Shown here piece by piece: positions 1 through 8,378 of a stretch of DNA of 64,000 nucleotides (the stretch's first letter is position 1; every line of letters starts with the position of its first letter). Made by a program: the position numbers and the translations under genes. Under the pieces are notes generated by a model that saw only the letters and a program-made list of their open reading frames with translations, ran no database searches and had not been told where the DNA came from. Source of the stretch: Granulicella sp. L60. GTDB lineage: Bacteria > Acidobacteriota > Terriglobia > Terriglobales > Acidobacteriaceae. The stretch is taken from contig NZ_LMUR01000011.1 of the NCBI RefSeq assembly GCF_009765825.1, forward strand, positions 62,001-126,000. The letters run 5' to 3'.

Positions 1-211
1 ATCACTGGCGAGCCGAATGAACTTATGGCTCCCATTCACGATCGCATGACGATTTTTTTGGAGCCGCGAGATTATGCCAGAATATCTGGAGTCCACCGAC
101 AGGCCGCCTCTCCATCTTCTCCGCATCCTGCCTGCGGACGAGATGCGCGCGATAATGGTTGCAACGTCGGACATCACCAACAAGCAAGTAAGCTTTTTTG
201 ATAGTCAATGA
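1..211 (+). pseudogene. SRAP (YedK/HMCES-like) C-terminal end, frameshifted
   Basis: Two reading frames together give the C-terminal part of a SOS-response-associated peptidase (SRAP) protein, the family that crosslinks to abasic sites in single-stranded DNA. Frame 1 from base 1 reads ITGEPNELMAPIHDRMTIFL and then EPRDYA, matching the family's conserved 'IHDRMP' region with its catalytic-site histidine. From base 80 the match continues in frame 2 (EYLESTDRPP, then LRILPADEMRA) to a TGA at 209-211. Joining the frames needs a single-base shift near base 79, so the gene is broken or the assembly has a one-base error. The 5' part lies outside the window. The family match is from memory of its motifs; the shift is seen directly. 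Confidence 0.7.
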
Positions 212-221
212 AGGAGTGGAT

Positions 222-1490
222 TTGGACCGCACGAAGGTTCTGGATTCAGTCACAAAGTTTTACTTGGAATCTCACGATTTCAACGGATATCCGGTTTATA
301 AGCTCAAGGAAGAATACCGGCTGTCGGACGATGCAGCAAAGGCATTGATCGAAGAACTCGTATCTTCGGGACAAGCCGATGTGACGCTGACTGGGAATAC
401 ACATATCAAGCCATTCAACATCCCCGACACCATTGCGCAAATAGCTGGACTAAAGGCGCTTGAGTTTAGCGAGCACTTCTGCCTCTACCCGAAGCCCGAG
501 ACACTTGCCAAACTACCTGAACTCAAGAAATACGAGGATCGGCCATACACCAAAGCCCTGACGCTGGGAGAAGGGCAGTTGGAATACCGATCCTTCGATC
601 TTTCGGTGCTCGAACATTACCGTAACGACCCTCGATATATCTATGAAACCGACTCGATCCACGGAAACATCTCCGTGCGAGATGCCTTCTACGAGTCCAG
701 CGCAATGGAGGAGCGCGACCAAATCATCCTCTCGTCATTTGGCTTTGCCTATGACAATGAGATGAATCGAGCGGTCGCGGTATATCTGCGGTATCTCTCC
801 GGGCTGAGTCCTGAACATCAGCAAATTTGGCGTGCCAAGGAATTTTCTGCCACATATCAGCTGCATCCCGACTACTTCCGGACTACCATCTTGGGCGAAT
901 GGGGCACGCGGATTCCAATCTTCGACGCGTTCATTGCGGAATTGACAATCATTAACGAAATGACGGAACGGATGAATATGCCTCCCATGTTCAGGCATAC
1001 CTATTCGGAAGAGAGACCTCGTGAATTCGCATTTCTCTTGCGACCAACCGTGGCTGAATTCAATCGGTTCGTTCTTCTCCTCGATAAGATGATGTCCGAC
1101 AATCTCAACAAGCGCTTTTTCTCGGCTGCCTCAATCCCACTCGAAGATGAAGATGAGCGACCGGACGGAAAGGTAGTGGTAAGTTCGCGCGGGACCATCG
1201 CACTCCTCGAAGCGTGGATGCGACGATACTTCCGGCCCACCGATCCTGAGCCCGTTGAGAAAATCTTTGCTGCCTTCCGAAAGGTTCGTAAAATGCGGCA
1301 ACAGCCAGCACACAAAGTTGATGAGGATGCCTTCGATCAGCAGCACTTCAAGAATCAACGTAAGCTCATCATCGAAGCCTACGATGCTGTCCGGTATATC
1401 CGCCAATCGCTGGCGAATCATCCTCTCGTTCAAAGAAATCCTCCTCGCATTCAGGAGGAATTGTTCGATGGGAAAATTTGGGATATCTGA
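222..1490 (+). CDS. Hypothetical protein, 422 aa, N-terminal winged-helix-like segment
   Basis: I do not recognise this protein. The reading frame can open at 198, but a TTG at 222 has a good AAGGAG ribosome site at 211-216 that overlaps the stop of the SRAP remnant, so translation coupled to that gene from TTG 222 is preferred. The first 60 residues alternate short helices and look like a small winged helix (LDSVTKFYLESHD, then LKEEYRLSDDAAKALIEEL); the rest is soluble and mostly alpha-helical, with no membrane segment or signal peptide. It is convergent with the KAP NTPase gene, with about 170 bp of apparently empty sequence between them. A role with the SRAP gene or in defence is only a guess from position. 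Confidence 0.7.
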   Translation: MDRTKVLDSVTKFYLESHDFNGYPVYKLKEEYRLSDDAAKALIEELVSSGQADVTLTGNTHIKPFNIPDTIAQIAGLKALEFSEHFCLYPKPETLAKLPELKKYEDRPYTKALTLGEGQLEYRSFDLSVLEHYRNDPRYIYETDSIHGNISVRDAFYESSAMEERDQIILSSFGFAYDNEMNRAVAVYLRYLSGLSPEHQQIWRAKEFSATYQLHPDYFRTTILGEWGTRIPIFDAFIAELTIINEMTERMNMPPMFRHTYSEERPREFAFLLRPTVAEFNRFVLLLDKMMSDNLNKRFFSAASIPLEDEDERPDGKVVVSSRGTIALLEAWMRRYFRPTDPEPVEKIFAAFRKVRKMRQQPAHKVDEDAFDQQHFKNQRKLIIEAYDAVRYIRQSLANHPLVQRNPPRIQEELFDGKIWDI

Positions 1491-1658
1491 GAATGAGGTG
1501 TCATCCGTGCGAGGGCAGAAATGTAGCCCCGGTGTTGCCAGTAAACTGATTGCTAGAGACTACTCGCAGTTTTGCCCGGAACGTAGGCCCTGACAAATAG
1601 TGCGTTCTCAGATACGCGAACAAGTAAAACAGGCTTCGCCAAGGATAGTGGTTCGACT

Positions 1659-3908
1659 CTATGACTCCGATTCTTCTGCATTGTCCGGTTCTATGCTCTG
1701 GGCTTGCTCCGCAAGCACCTTGTTGTAGACGAACATGAATTGATGGGCTAGGCGCCGTTCCCTTGGTTCTCTTAGTGGCAGGCGATAGTTGGGAGCTGCA
1801 AGCTCCTCTTTGTACAGCAACTGAAGCGCAGCCGCAATCGCCGCTGGATCAATCACTCTGGAAACGGAGTTGTAGGTATCGCGATCAAATGAGGACTCTA
1901 TCGGCAACCCAGTGGTCATCCCCCATCCCGTCGGCAGGTAAGACTTCATCAGTTCAAAAATGCTGGCGGGGTCTTCCTTGACTTGCCGAGACGTATACGC
2001 GCGCACCGGGCCTGGTCCGCTTACTCGTTCCCACCAACTCAAGTAGGTCCCGGCATTCTTGGGTTCGAGTATCCAGACCGCCTTAGGTAGCGCCGTGAGA
2101 TACGCGCCGATCCGTGTTCCAAGGGCGGCTTGCATTTGTTTTTCTTCCTCGTCGGTGAGGACTGGCTCGCGCGTCCCATCTCCTGCGCCCAACCAGCGTG
2201 CGCAGTCGCAAGCGAAATCTAACGTTTCAGCATCCGCCATCGCTTTTATGGCAATAGACGCACGTTCTTCCGTTGGAATTCGCTGCATGAGGTGGCTGAT
2301 GCAGATCACCGCTTCCATCTGAGGCTGCATGAAGAAGACCAAGCTATCGGGCGATGGAAAACAGCTTCCGTTTCGTGCTAAGACCTCGATCAGCCGTGCA
2401 GCGGACTCCGCAGGCATCTGACCCTCCTGAGACCGGAGCTTGTAGAGGACAGTGCCCGCGTTTCGATCATTGATGAGACCGCGAAACACTTTGGCTGATT
2501 CATCCGCGCTCACCTGCGGCAATGCAGCAATGAAAGACTTCAGGGCGACATCGGGTACGTCGGAGCTGCTGACCCCGTAGGTGAAGTAGCGCGGAAAGTA
2601 ATAACTCGATGCGATCCGCTGATCGTGGGCGAACTCGGTCTCCCAATCGCTGCCAATGATCGTCGAGCCCATGCGGGGAAACAATGCTTCAACCAAGTTG
2701 GCCGCTGCGCGTCTTTCTGAAGCGGTCAACCCCTCGGTATGGGCCTCGATAAATTTCCCGGCATTGGCATTAGCCTTATCGGCAGAGTGAGTCCGCAATA
2801 CCGGCTCTGAATCATGACGGATGGCATTGTAGAGCTTCGGATAAAACATCCGCAGACCTTCCACAAGCAACAGGTCCGGTGTATAGGTTTCTCCTTTCAA
2901 AATGGTCAGAGCAAAATGGAGTGCGTTCGCATATCGCTTCGCCATTCGAGGCGTCTTTAGCCTGATCTGGATTCCGTCGATGAAATGGCGCACGAACTCA
3001 TCGACCTGCTTCTGGCTCATCTCCGTGGCGGACTCACGGAGAGCTTCATCCACCAGCTCAAAGCAATACTGTCGCAGAGCATCCGGGGACGGCGGCGGTA
3101 GATGCAGCGGTACTTGGACAATCTTTTCGAGAAAGTTGATACCGGCTTCGTAGGACTGACCGGACGACGAGGCGTACTTCTCGCCGATGGCACTTGCCAC
3201 CATTTGTTCGTCGAAGGCTAGAACATACGCAGTATTTTCAAAGTCACCTGTCAATTTTACGAGCCGGAAGATAGCTTGAATCTCCGCACGGTCGAGACGG
3301 TCAATGTCGTCCATGATAATGACCACACGTTTGTCCGCATCTCGTAACATCCCGCTGATTCGATCTCGCAGTTTGTCCAATGAGACAGCAGACAATGCCG
3401 TGCCCGCACTGACCGCGGCATCTCCCCATCCTCCGGGAGCTACCTTGAGGAGCGCACCATACTTCTTCAGTACGTCTCCCAGCTTTTCCGAGGAGGTTGT
3501 CAGTTCCTTGTCAAGAACCTCCGCCAGCGTAGCGAAAAATCCCTGCAATAAAGCCTGTTCGCCTTCCATCCGCCAAGGGTTGAACGATATGCAGATGATC
3601 GACGGATAATGCTTGAGCCTGCCGCGAATAAAGTTGAGAACAGTGGTCTTTCCGTCTCCCCAAGGTCCATAGATTCCAACCACGAGACTGCTTGGGTCGT
3701 TCCGTTCGCCGATGGTGTCTGCAATCCGATGCGCAAAAGGCCCGCGATCAAACACGTCTAACCGGGGATCAGTTATTGGAGCGTCAGTTCGATAAGGCCC
3801 GGTAGATTGTTTAGGTTCTTCGTGCGCAGTTGGTGCGGGCGTAGCGTCGGCCACAGGAGTTACATCCTGCTTAAGAACTTTTGAAAGCAGCTTCTCCCAA
3901 TATCCCAT
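1659..3908 (-). CDS. KAP family P-loop NTPase
   Basis: A 749-residue KAP-type NTPase. The Walker A motif GPWGDGKT is at residues 81-88 after a DRGPFAHRIADTI segment typical of the family. The conserved SFNPWRMEGE element is near 108-117, and Walker B (VVIIMDDIDRL) is at 195-205. LVKLTGDFENTAYVLAFDE follows, as in KAP domains. Many KAP proteins carry transmembrane helices inserted in the NTPase; none is evident here, only a short alanine-rich stretch near 163-177. The remaining 450 residues are helical and unassigned. KAP NTPases occur in phage-defence and membrane-associated signalling proteins; a defence role here is inference. It stands alone, and the ribosome site before ATG 3908 is weak. 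Confidence 0.85.
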   Translation of the reverse strand: MGYWEKLLSKVLKQDVTPVADATPAPTAHEEPKQSTGPYRTDAPITDPRLDVFDRGPFAHRIADTIGERNDPSSLVVGIYGPWGDGKTTVLNFIRGRLKHYPSIICISFNPWRMEGEQALLQGFFATLAEVLDKELTTSSEKLGDVLKKYGALLKVAPGGWGDAAVSAGTALSAVSLDKLRDRISGMLRDADKRVVIIMDDIDRLDRAEIQAIFRLVKLTGDFENTAYVLAFDEQMVASAIGEKYASSSGQSYEAGINFLEKIVQVPLHLPPPSPDALRQYCFELVDEALRESATEMSQKQVDEFVRHFIDGIQIRLKTPRMAKRYANALHFALTILKGETYTPDLLLVEGLRMFYPKLYNAIRHDSEPVLRTHSADKANANAGKFIEAHTEGLTASERRAAANLVEALFPRMGSTIIGSDWETEFAHDQRIASSYYFPRYFTYGVSSSDVPDVALKSFIAALPQVSADESAKVFRGLINDRNAGTVLYKLRSQEGQMPAESAARLIEVLARNGSCFPSPDSLVFFMQPQMEAVICISHLMQRIPTEERASIAIKAMADAETLDFACDCARWLGAGDGTREPVLTDEEEKQMQAALGTRIGAYLTALPKAVWILEPKNAGTYLSWWERVSGPGPVRAYTSRQVKEDPASIFELMKSYLPTGWGMTTGLPIESSFDRDTYNSVSRVIDPAAIAAALQLLYKEELAAPNYRLPLREPRERRLAHQFMFVYNKVLAEQAQSIEPDNAEESES

Positions 3909-4253
3909 GACTTGATTCTAACGATACGCTCTTAGCCCGTCGTTGGGCTCTCATCGGAAGGATCCCTGGCTTTAGCGGCTTCGCGTTTTCCGCTCTCCAT
4001 CTCAGCGGGCCAGCTCGAGGCTGTCACGACACTCGCCCACTCAAACGAGTCGCAGCAAACAAATGCACCACATATAGCCAACTTCTGAGACAAACGTTCG
4101 CAAAGAATGCTCCTAGAGTGACGCTAGTTCGCCGATGCGCTCTTTGAGTGCACCGGCGGTCTAGCGCCATAAATAAACCGTAGGCTTCCGGGATATCGAG
4201 AGTGTAATTTGTGTCGTTGATGAATTCCGAAGAATTCCTTTGGGCGTTCACTA
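3909..4253. other. Intergenic stretch with no supported gene
   Basis: This 345-bp stretch lies upstream of the KAP gene and downstream of the DoxX-like gene. It holds only short overlapping frames on the minus strand with no recognisable family and no convincing ribosome site. I see no RNA gene or strong hairpin in it. Confidence 0.5.
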
Positions 4254-4616
4254 TTAGAAGCCCAGGAGACTATGCATCTCCGTCTGATGGCGAAGGCCAA
4301 ACCCAACCCAAATCGCGATAGGAATGATGATTTGGATGAAGTATCTCTCTTTCACTCGGACATGCGCTGCAATTGCTCCGCCCATCCACCCAGTCGCCAA
4401 AATGACCCCTATAAGAGCGGTTGCTGGAACGAGGCTCAGTATCGCAATCGATACTTTGGTCAGTCCAAATGTACGGACGACAGTTAGGGGAAATCCGACG
4501 TGTTCCGTATTCTTGACCGCCATAGGAAGCTTCAGGAAATTGATCACGCCTCCTAGGAACAACGGGACCGCACCAAGCGTGCTTAGAACCCAACCAATCA
4601 TGACTGCCTTTTCCAT
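4254..4616 (-). CDS. DoxX-like family membrane protein
   Basis: A 120-residue protein with four hydrophobic segments (about residues 5-27, 55-72, 74-92 and 93-108). Two conserved features of the DoxX-like family are visible: GFPLTVVRTFGLTKVSIAIL before the second helix, and an ILATGWMGGAIAAHVRV segment. Family members are small inner-membrane proteins of poorly known function, often controlled by a neighbouring regulator. ATG 4616 is preceded by AAAGGA on the coding strand. It is transcribed divergently from the HxlR regulator across a 178-bp gap that contains a 17-bp palindrome, so it is the probable regulatory target. Confidence 0.8.
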   Translation of the reverse strand: MEKAVMIGWVLSTLGAVPLFLGGVINFLKLPMAVKNTEHVGFPLTVVRTFGLTKVSIAILSLVPATALIGVILATGWMGGAIAAHVRVKERYFIQIIIPIAIWVGFGLRHQTEMHSLLGF

Positions 4617-4702
4617 CTTGTGTCCTTTCGTCGGATCGAGTGACTCTCAGCGCGAAGGTGGGATATCGAGACTAATGCGCATATCTTTCGACCACGGCTT
4701 TC

Positions 4703-4719
4703 ATCGGTTACTAACCGAT
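4703..4719. promoter_or_regulatory. Candidate HxlR operator
   Basis: A perfect 17-bp inverted repeat: ATCGGTTA, one central C, then TAACCGAT. It sits in the divergent gap between the DoxX-like gene and the HxlR gene, 76 bp before the regulator's start, which is where a dimeric winged-helix regulator controlling both promoters would bind. Confidence 0.6.
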
Positions 4720-4794
4720 ACCTACATCATTGAATGAGAGCTGCTAAAAAGGAAGAAGGCACATTCGAATCACTGACTGAGCCAGAGGTAACCT

Positions 4795-5202
4795 ATGAAA
4801 AATGGCAGCAAAAGCAGCGCTAGCGAGCCGATGGTGTTGATGTGCAAGAACGAGGACACCAAGCCGCTTCGTGATTTCTTATCGAGGGTCGGAGATAAAT
4901 GGAGTGTCCTGCTCGTCGTAACGCTCGCCAAGGCCCCGAAGCACCGGGCCCGATTCTCTGAACTTCAGAAGTTGGTGGAAGGGATCTCTCAGCGGATGCT
5001 CACCACCACGCTACGTCAATTGGAGCGAGATGGTTTGATCTCTCGCGAGGTGTTCCCCGAGGTGCCGCCGAGAGTGGAATATGAACTGACTGATCTAGGG
5101 CTCAGTCTTATAGAGCCGATGTGGAATCTCGTTCAGTGGATTGGCAGCAACTGGATTTCCATCAAGCAAGCGAGAGAAGGTTTCGATAAGCGGGCGAGAT
5201 GA
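4795..5202 (+). CDS. HxlR family transcriptional regulator
   Basis: A 135-residue winged-helix regulator. The HxlR signature is clear: an early cysteine (LMCKNED), the helix RVGDKWSVLLVVTLAKAP, the recognition region RFSELQKLVEGISQRMLTTTLRQLERDGLISREVF, then PRVEYELTDLGLSLIEPM (the wing and dimer helix). HxlR proteins typically sense reactive electrophiles or oxidants and regulate a divergent gene, here the DoxX-like membrane protein. The start at 4795 has AGAGGT a few bases upstream. The terminal residues after about 118 are basic and of no known role. Confidence 0.9.
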   Translation: MKNGSKSSASEPMVLMCKNEDTKPLRDFLSRVGDKWSVLLVVTLAKAPKHRARFSELQKLVEGISQRMLTTTLRQLERDGLISREVFPEVPPRVEYELTDLGLSLIEPMWNLVQWIGSNWISIKQAREGFDKRAR

Positions 5203-5272
5203 ACCGATGAGCGCACTTGCTGGTTTAGGAACCTCCATAGGGCGCTATAGGTGTAAAGAGGTAGCCTTCGCC

Positions 5273-5494
5273 CTACGGAAGCGACTCGAACAAATCCTTC
5301 GTACGAACCGAAAGCGCTTTCGCCAGCTTGACGATGTTCTCCAAGGCGACGTTCCGCTCGCCTCGCTCGACGCTACCGACGTAATTGCGATGCAGGCCAG
5401 CTCGCTCCGCCAACTCCTCTTGGGAATATCCACGGTCCTCTCGCAGGGCTCGTAATGCATTCCCGAAGATGAGCTTGATGGAAGCTTTAGGCAC
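5273..5494 (-). CDS. XRE-type controller (C) protein-like regulator, orphan
   Basis: A 73-residue single helix-turn-helix protein: FGNALRALREDRGYSQEELA, then LHRNYVGSVERGERN and LENIVKLAKALSVRTKDLFE. Size and sequence pattern match the controller (C) proteins that time restriction-enzyme expression in type II systems, though ordinary XRE repressors look similar. The start is GTG 5494; there is no well-spaced ribosome site, which fits the leaderless transcripts known for C genes. Just upstream lie two direct repeats that read ACTCATAGT on the coding strand, a near-consensus C-box pair. No restriction enzyme gene follows downstream: the next genes are HxlR on the other strand and DoxX. It therefore looks like an orphan controller, or one acting on the divergent small gene. 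Confidence 0.75.
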   Translation of the reverse strand: MPKASIKLIFGNALRALREDRGYSQEELAERAGLHRNYVGSVERGERNVALENIVKLAKALSVRTKDLFESLP

Positions 5495-5516
5495 TCTCCC
5501 ATGCTTGGCGTTTGAC

Positions 5517-5541
5517 CACTATGAGTCTACACACTATGAGT
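5517..5541 (-). promoter_or_regulatory. Tandem C-box-like operators
   Basis: Two 10-bp direct repeats CACTATGAGT lie at 5517-5526 and 5532-5541 (15-bp period). On the regulator's coding strand each reads ACTCATAGT, separated by GTGTAG, close to the C-box organisation known for restriction controller proteins. They end 22 bp before the GTG of the regulator, so they would overlap its promoter; the divergent gene at 5652 shares the gap. Confidence 0.6.
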
Positions 5542-5651
5542 GTGATATTCTCAGTTCGTTCACAATGGCGTATCGGAGCCGTATTTGACAGATTTTCAAT
5601 GTTTCCACATATGGGCGTTGCATTAAAGTAGTGTTCATAAGGTCTCAGCCT

Positions 5652-5870
5652 ATGATCGAATGCAAAGAACTCGTCGGCAAAGTCATTCGCCTCTGCACTC
5701 TGTTTGAAGAGGGAACGTATGGTCCCGAGATTCAAATGGAATTCACGGACGGCACGACTTTTAACGTCTGTTTAAAGAATGATATCTCCATCGAAGCCAA
5801 GTGCATGCGAGACGATGGCGGACAACCACAGGTGCTCAAGGACTTCACCAGTCCCACCCTTTCTCGCTAA
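5652..5870 (+). CDS. Hypothetical small protein, 72 aa
   Basis: A short acidic/neutral protein (MIECKELVGKVIRLCTLFEE, then GPEIQMEFTDGTTFNVCL). Its pattern of alternating hydrophobic residues suggests a small beta-rich fold with three cysteines. ATG 5652 is preferred over 5631 because AAGGT lies upstream. It is divergent from the C-like regulator and shares the operator region, so it may be controlled by it. I do not recognise a family. Confidence 0.5.
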   Translation: MIECKELVGKVIRLCTLFEEGTYGPEIQMEFTDGTTFNVCLKNDISIEAKCMRDDGGQPQVLKDFTSPTLSR

Positions 5871-6003
5871 AGATTCCTAAACCTCAGACCCCGTCAGCAG
5901 GAAGGATGCGTCCTCCTTACTGCGGCCGCCTGCGTGCATCCTCCGCCATGAGGACCAAAATTTCACCCAGCGGGCGAGCGGATAAGCAATATGCGCCAAT
6001 GAA

Positions 6004-6037
6004 AAGGCCGCAACTGCTCATCATGCAGTGCGGCCTT
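6004..6037 (-). terminator. Intrinsic terminator
   Basis: The arms AAGGCCGCA (6004-6012) and TGCGGCCTT (6029-6037) form a 9-bp stem with an inner CTGC/GCAG pairing. Read on the minus strand the stem is followed by TTTTC, as expected for a factor-independent terminator of the gene ending at 6073. Confidence 0.75.
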
Positions 6038-6072
6038 ACATCTTCCATTCGGTTTGGAATGTGATATTCCTT

Positions 6073-6780
6073 CTAGTTGCCTTGCATCTGCATCTGATGC
6101 ACCTTGTAGTCCGTCTCAATGCTGAGGCGTCGCACAACTGTAAGACCATCGGTCCCAAGAAGGAATGTTGTGCCGGTGTCATCATTCATCAGCTGATGCT
6201 TTACCTGCTTCACCGTGGCGAGCAGCTTTGGGTCGGATGGTGTAGAGGTGTCAATCACCGCAAAGTCGCGTGGAATCGCGCGAACGTACTCATAGGGTTC
6301 GTTCACAGCGAGAAAGCCGCTTTCTCCCAATGGCTGCGTCATTCCAAGATTCGCTAGTGTCTCCACCATGCGCAAGGTCGGTTTGTGGGCTTTGTGCATA
6401 TCCAATACAGCAACGCCTTTGCCATCCCGGAAACGAATCAGTTCAGCCCGCCCATCCAGCGGACGGACAAAATCGAACGCTCCGGGAACGGTGAGGGGGA
6501 CGCTGGCAACTGTGCGGATGCGAGCCGGATCGGTCACATCAAAGACCGTCAGCCGTGCGCCCTGCTGTTGCTCGATGTAGAGATAGGTGCTTCCCGCATC
6601 GTCGGAGTGCAGGAAGAAGGAATTACCCGGAAGTTGCGCTTGTTCGGGTAGGTCACGCGGTTCCATCACTACGATCTCTTTCGAGCCGGAGTGAATTTCA
6701 GCCTTTGCTGCGATGGGAGCCAGCACTATCGTGAAACCGAGGACGGCAAGAGAGAGACGGAGTGTAATTAGATTTTTCAT
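6073..6780 (-). CDS. Secreted beta-propeller-like (LVIVD-type) protein
   Basis: A 235-residue protein with a signal peptide (MKNLITLRLSLAVLGFTIVL, then APIAAKAE with cleavage probably after AKA). The mature part contains repeats of the type LTVFDVTDPARIRTVASVPL and FAVIDTSTPSDPKLLATVKQ, resembling LVIVD repeats of secreted or surface beta-propellers. Only about two to three blades are visible, so the propeller may be partial or complete by oligomerisation. ATG 6780 is chosen because AAGGGG lies about 8 bases upstream and it starts the signal peptide; a longer frame upstream has no signal features. The downstream terminator shows a single-gene unit. The function is unknown. Confidence 0.75.
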   Translation of the reverse strand: MKNLITLRLSLAVLGFTIVLAPIAAKAEIHSGSKEIVVMEPRDLPEQAQLPGNSFFLHSDDAGSTYLYIEQQQGARLTVFDVTDPARIRTVASVPLTVPGAFDFVRPLDGRAELIRFRDGKGVAVLDMHKAHKPTLRMVETLANLGMTQPLGESGFLAVNEPYEYVRAIPRDFAVIDTSTPSDPKLLATVKQVKHQLMNDDTGTTFLLGTDGLTVVRRLSIETDYKVHQMQMQGN

Positions 6781-6953
6781 GTTCGTGTTCCCCTTTTCGA
6801 AATCAAGTGTCGATCCTGCAGGAGGCTCGCGTCCAAGAAGTAATCGTGATGCGGTATAAGCGTCCGACAGCATGCGTCGTATCTTCGAGCGAGCTTATAT
6901 GGCATAAGAATTTGCGAATTCCAATGCTTGCTGCACCGGCCTAAATTCGAATC

Positions 6954-8378
6954 ATGAAGACACGGGATGCAGTAACCGGGACAATTGCAATCATCGGCGG
7001 CGGGGTCAGCGGAACTCTGACTGCTTACCATCTCCTTCGACAGAATGCAGACGCGCGGGTGATCGTCATCGACCCTCGACCCAAGCTCGGTCTCGGGCTC
7101 GCGTATTCAACTCCTAGCCTGCGGCATCTGCTCAATGTTCCGGCCGGCAAGATCAGCGCACTACCCGATGAGCCGGAGCACTTCCTGAACTGGCTACGGC
7201 TAAATCACGATGCAGAAGCGCAGCCTACGACCTTTGCTCCGCGCGCGGTCTTTGGTCGCTACATTCACTCTCTAGCGGAAGGCGTCGATCTGAACCAGGT
7301 GCTTGCGTCTGTGGTGGGTTATCGTGCGAACAAGACCGGCGCGATTCTGAGGCTGGATACCGGACGGGAAGTCTCTGCCGACGTTGTCGTGCTGGCGACC
7401 GGAAACTTCGAGCCGGCAGCATTGCCGGGCATCAGTGAAGAAGCAATAGAGACAGGCGCGTACTGGCATAACGCATGGGCGCCAGAAACCTATGGGAACC
7501 TTAATCCCGATGCGCCTGTTGCTTTGATCGGCACTGGCCTCACCGGGGTCGATGTTGTGCTCCGACTACGTGAACTGGGCCATCGCGGCATCATTACCGC
7601 GATCTCTCGTCACGGTGTCTTTCCCAATCGCCACGCCGACTATGAGTCGCTCGATGAGAGCGCCATTCCCGCAGCCACACCCGCCACCTGTGTCGCTTAC
7701 CTCCGTACCGTTCACGCTGCGATCCGGAATGGCGCCGACTGGAGAGCGGTCATCGATAGTCTGCGTTCCACCACGAATGAACTCTGGCTCGCGTTGCCTC
7801 TCCGTGAGCAAAAGAGATTTCGCCGCCATCTACAGCGACGCTGGGACGTGGTGCGCCATCGCATGGCCCCGTCTATTGCAGACACCATCGACGCCGAACT
7901 GAAAGCCGGAACGCTTGTTCTCCGCGAAGGGCATCTGGCCGCCATCGACGCCATCGACATCGGCGCGAGCGTTGTTATTAGGACGCATGCAGGCACGGAG
8001 AGCTTCACCGCAGCTCGCGTGATCAACTGCACAGGGCCGAGCATGAATTACCGCCGGGTCGGCTCGCCTCTTCTGGACCGTCTTTTCAAGCAGGGGCTGA
8101 TCTCCCCAGGACCGCTAGGAGGAGGTTTTCTGTGCGCAGGCAACGGAGCAATGATCGATGCCTGTGGGAATGTATCCGAGCGCATGTTCAATCTGGGACC
8201 GGGTCGGCTTGGCTCACTCTTGGAGTCAATCGCCGTCCCCGAGATTCGACAACAGGCTGTTCAGCTGGCTGAGCTGCTGAGTGAACGCGTGAGAGAAGTG
8301 AGCGCCCTTGATCGGCTTGCAACTTCAGATGTCCTTCGAAGACAAGCGGAACCGCGCATGGGGGCCGTCCTGGCATGA
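6954..8378 (+). CDS. FAD/NAD(P)-binding oxidoreductase-like protein
   Basis: A 474-residue flavoprotein-like protein of the FAD-NAD(P)-binding (NAD_binding_9) type. The N-terminal Rossmann motif IAIIGGGVSGTLTAYHL is at about residues 12-28, with the acidic end of the second strand at VIVIDPR (about 38-44). A second dinucleotide motif, VALIGTGLTGVDVVLRL, is near 190-206, and RVINCTGP is near 360. The substrate is unknown; relatives are poorly characterised flavin oxidoreductases. Its stop overlaps the start of the ClC gene (ATGA), and LysR follows, so the three probably form one operon. Confidence 0.8.
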   Translation: MKTRDAVTGTIAIIGGGVSGTLTAYHLLRQNADARVIVIDPRPKLGLGLAYSTPSLRHLLNVPAGKISALPDEPEHFLNWLRLNHDAEAQPTTFAPRAVFGRYIHSLAEGVDLNQVLASVVGYRANKTGAILRLDTGREVSADVVVLATGNFEPAALPGISEEAIETGAYWHNAWAPETYGNLNPDAPVALIGTGLTGVDVVLRLRELGHRGIITAISRHGVFPNRHADYESLDESAIPAATPATCVAYLRTVHAAIRNGADWRAVIDSLRSTTNELWLALPLREQKRFRRHLQRRWDVVRHRMAPSIADTIDAELKAGTLVLREGHLAAIDAIDIGASVVIRTHAGTESFTAARVINCTGPSMNYRRVGSPLLDRLFKQGLISPGPLGGGFLCAGNGAMIDACGNVSERMFNLGPGRLGSLLESIAVPEIRQQAVQLAELLSERVREVSALDRLATSDVLRRQAEPRMGAVLA

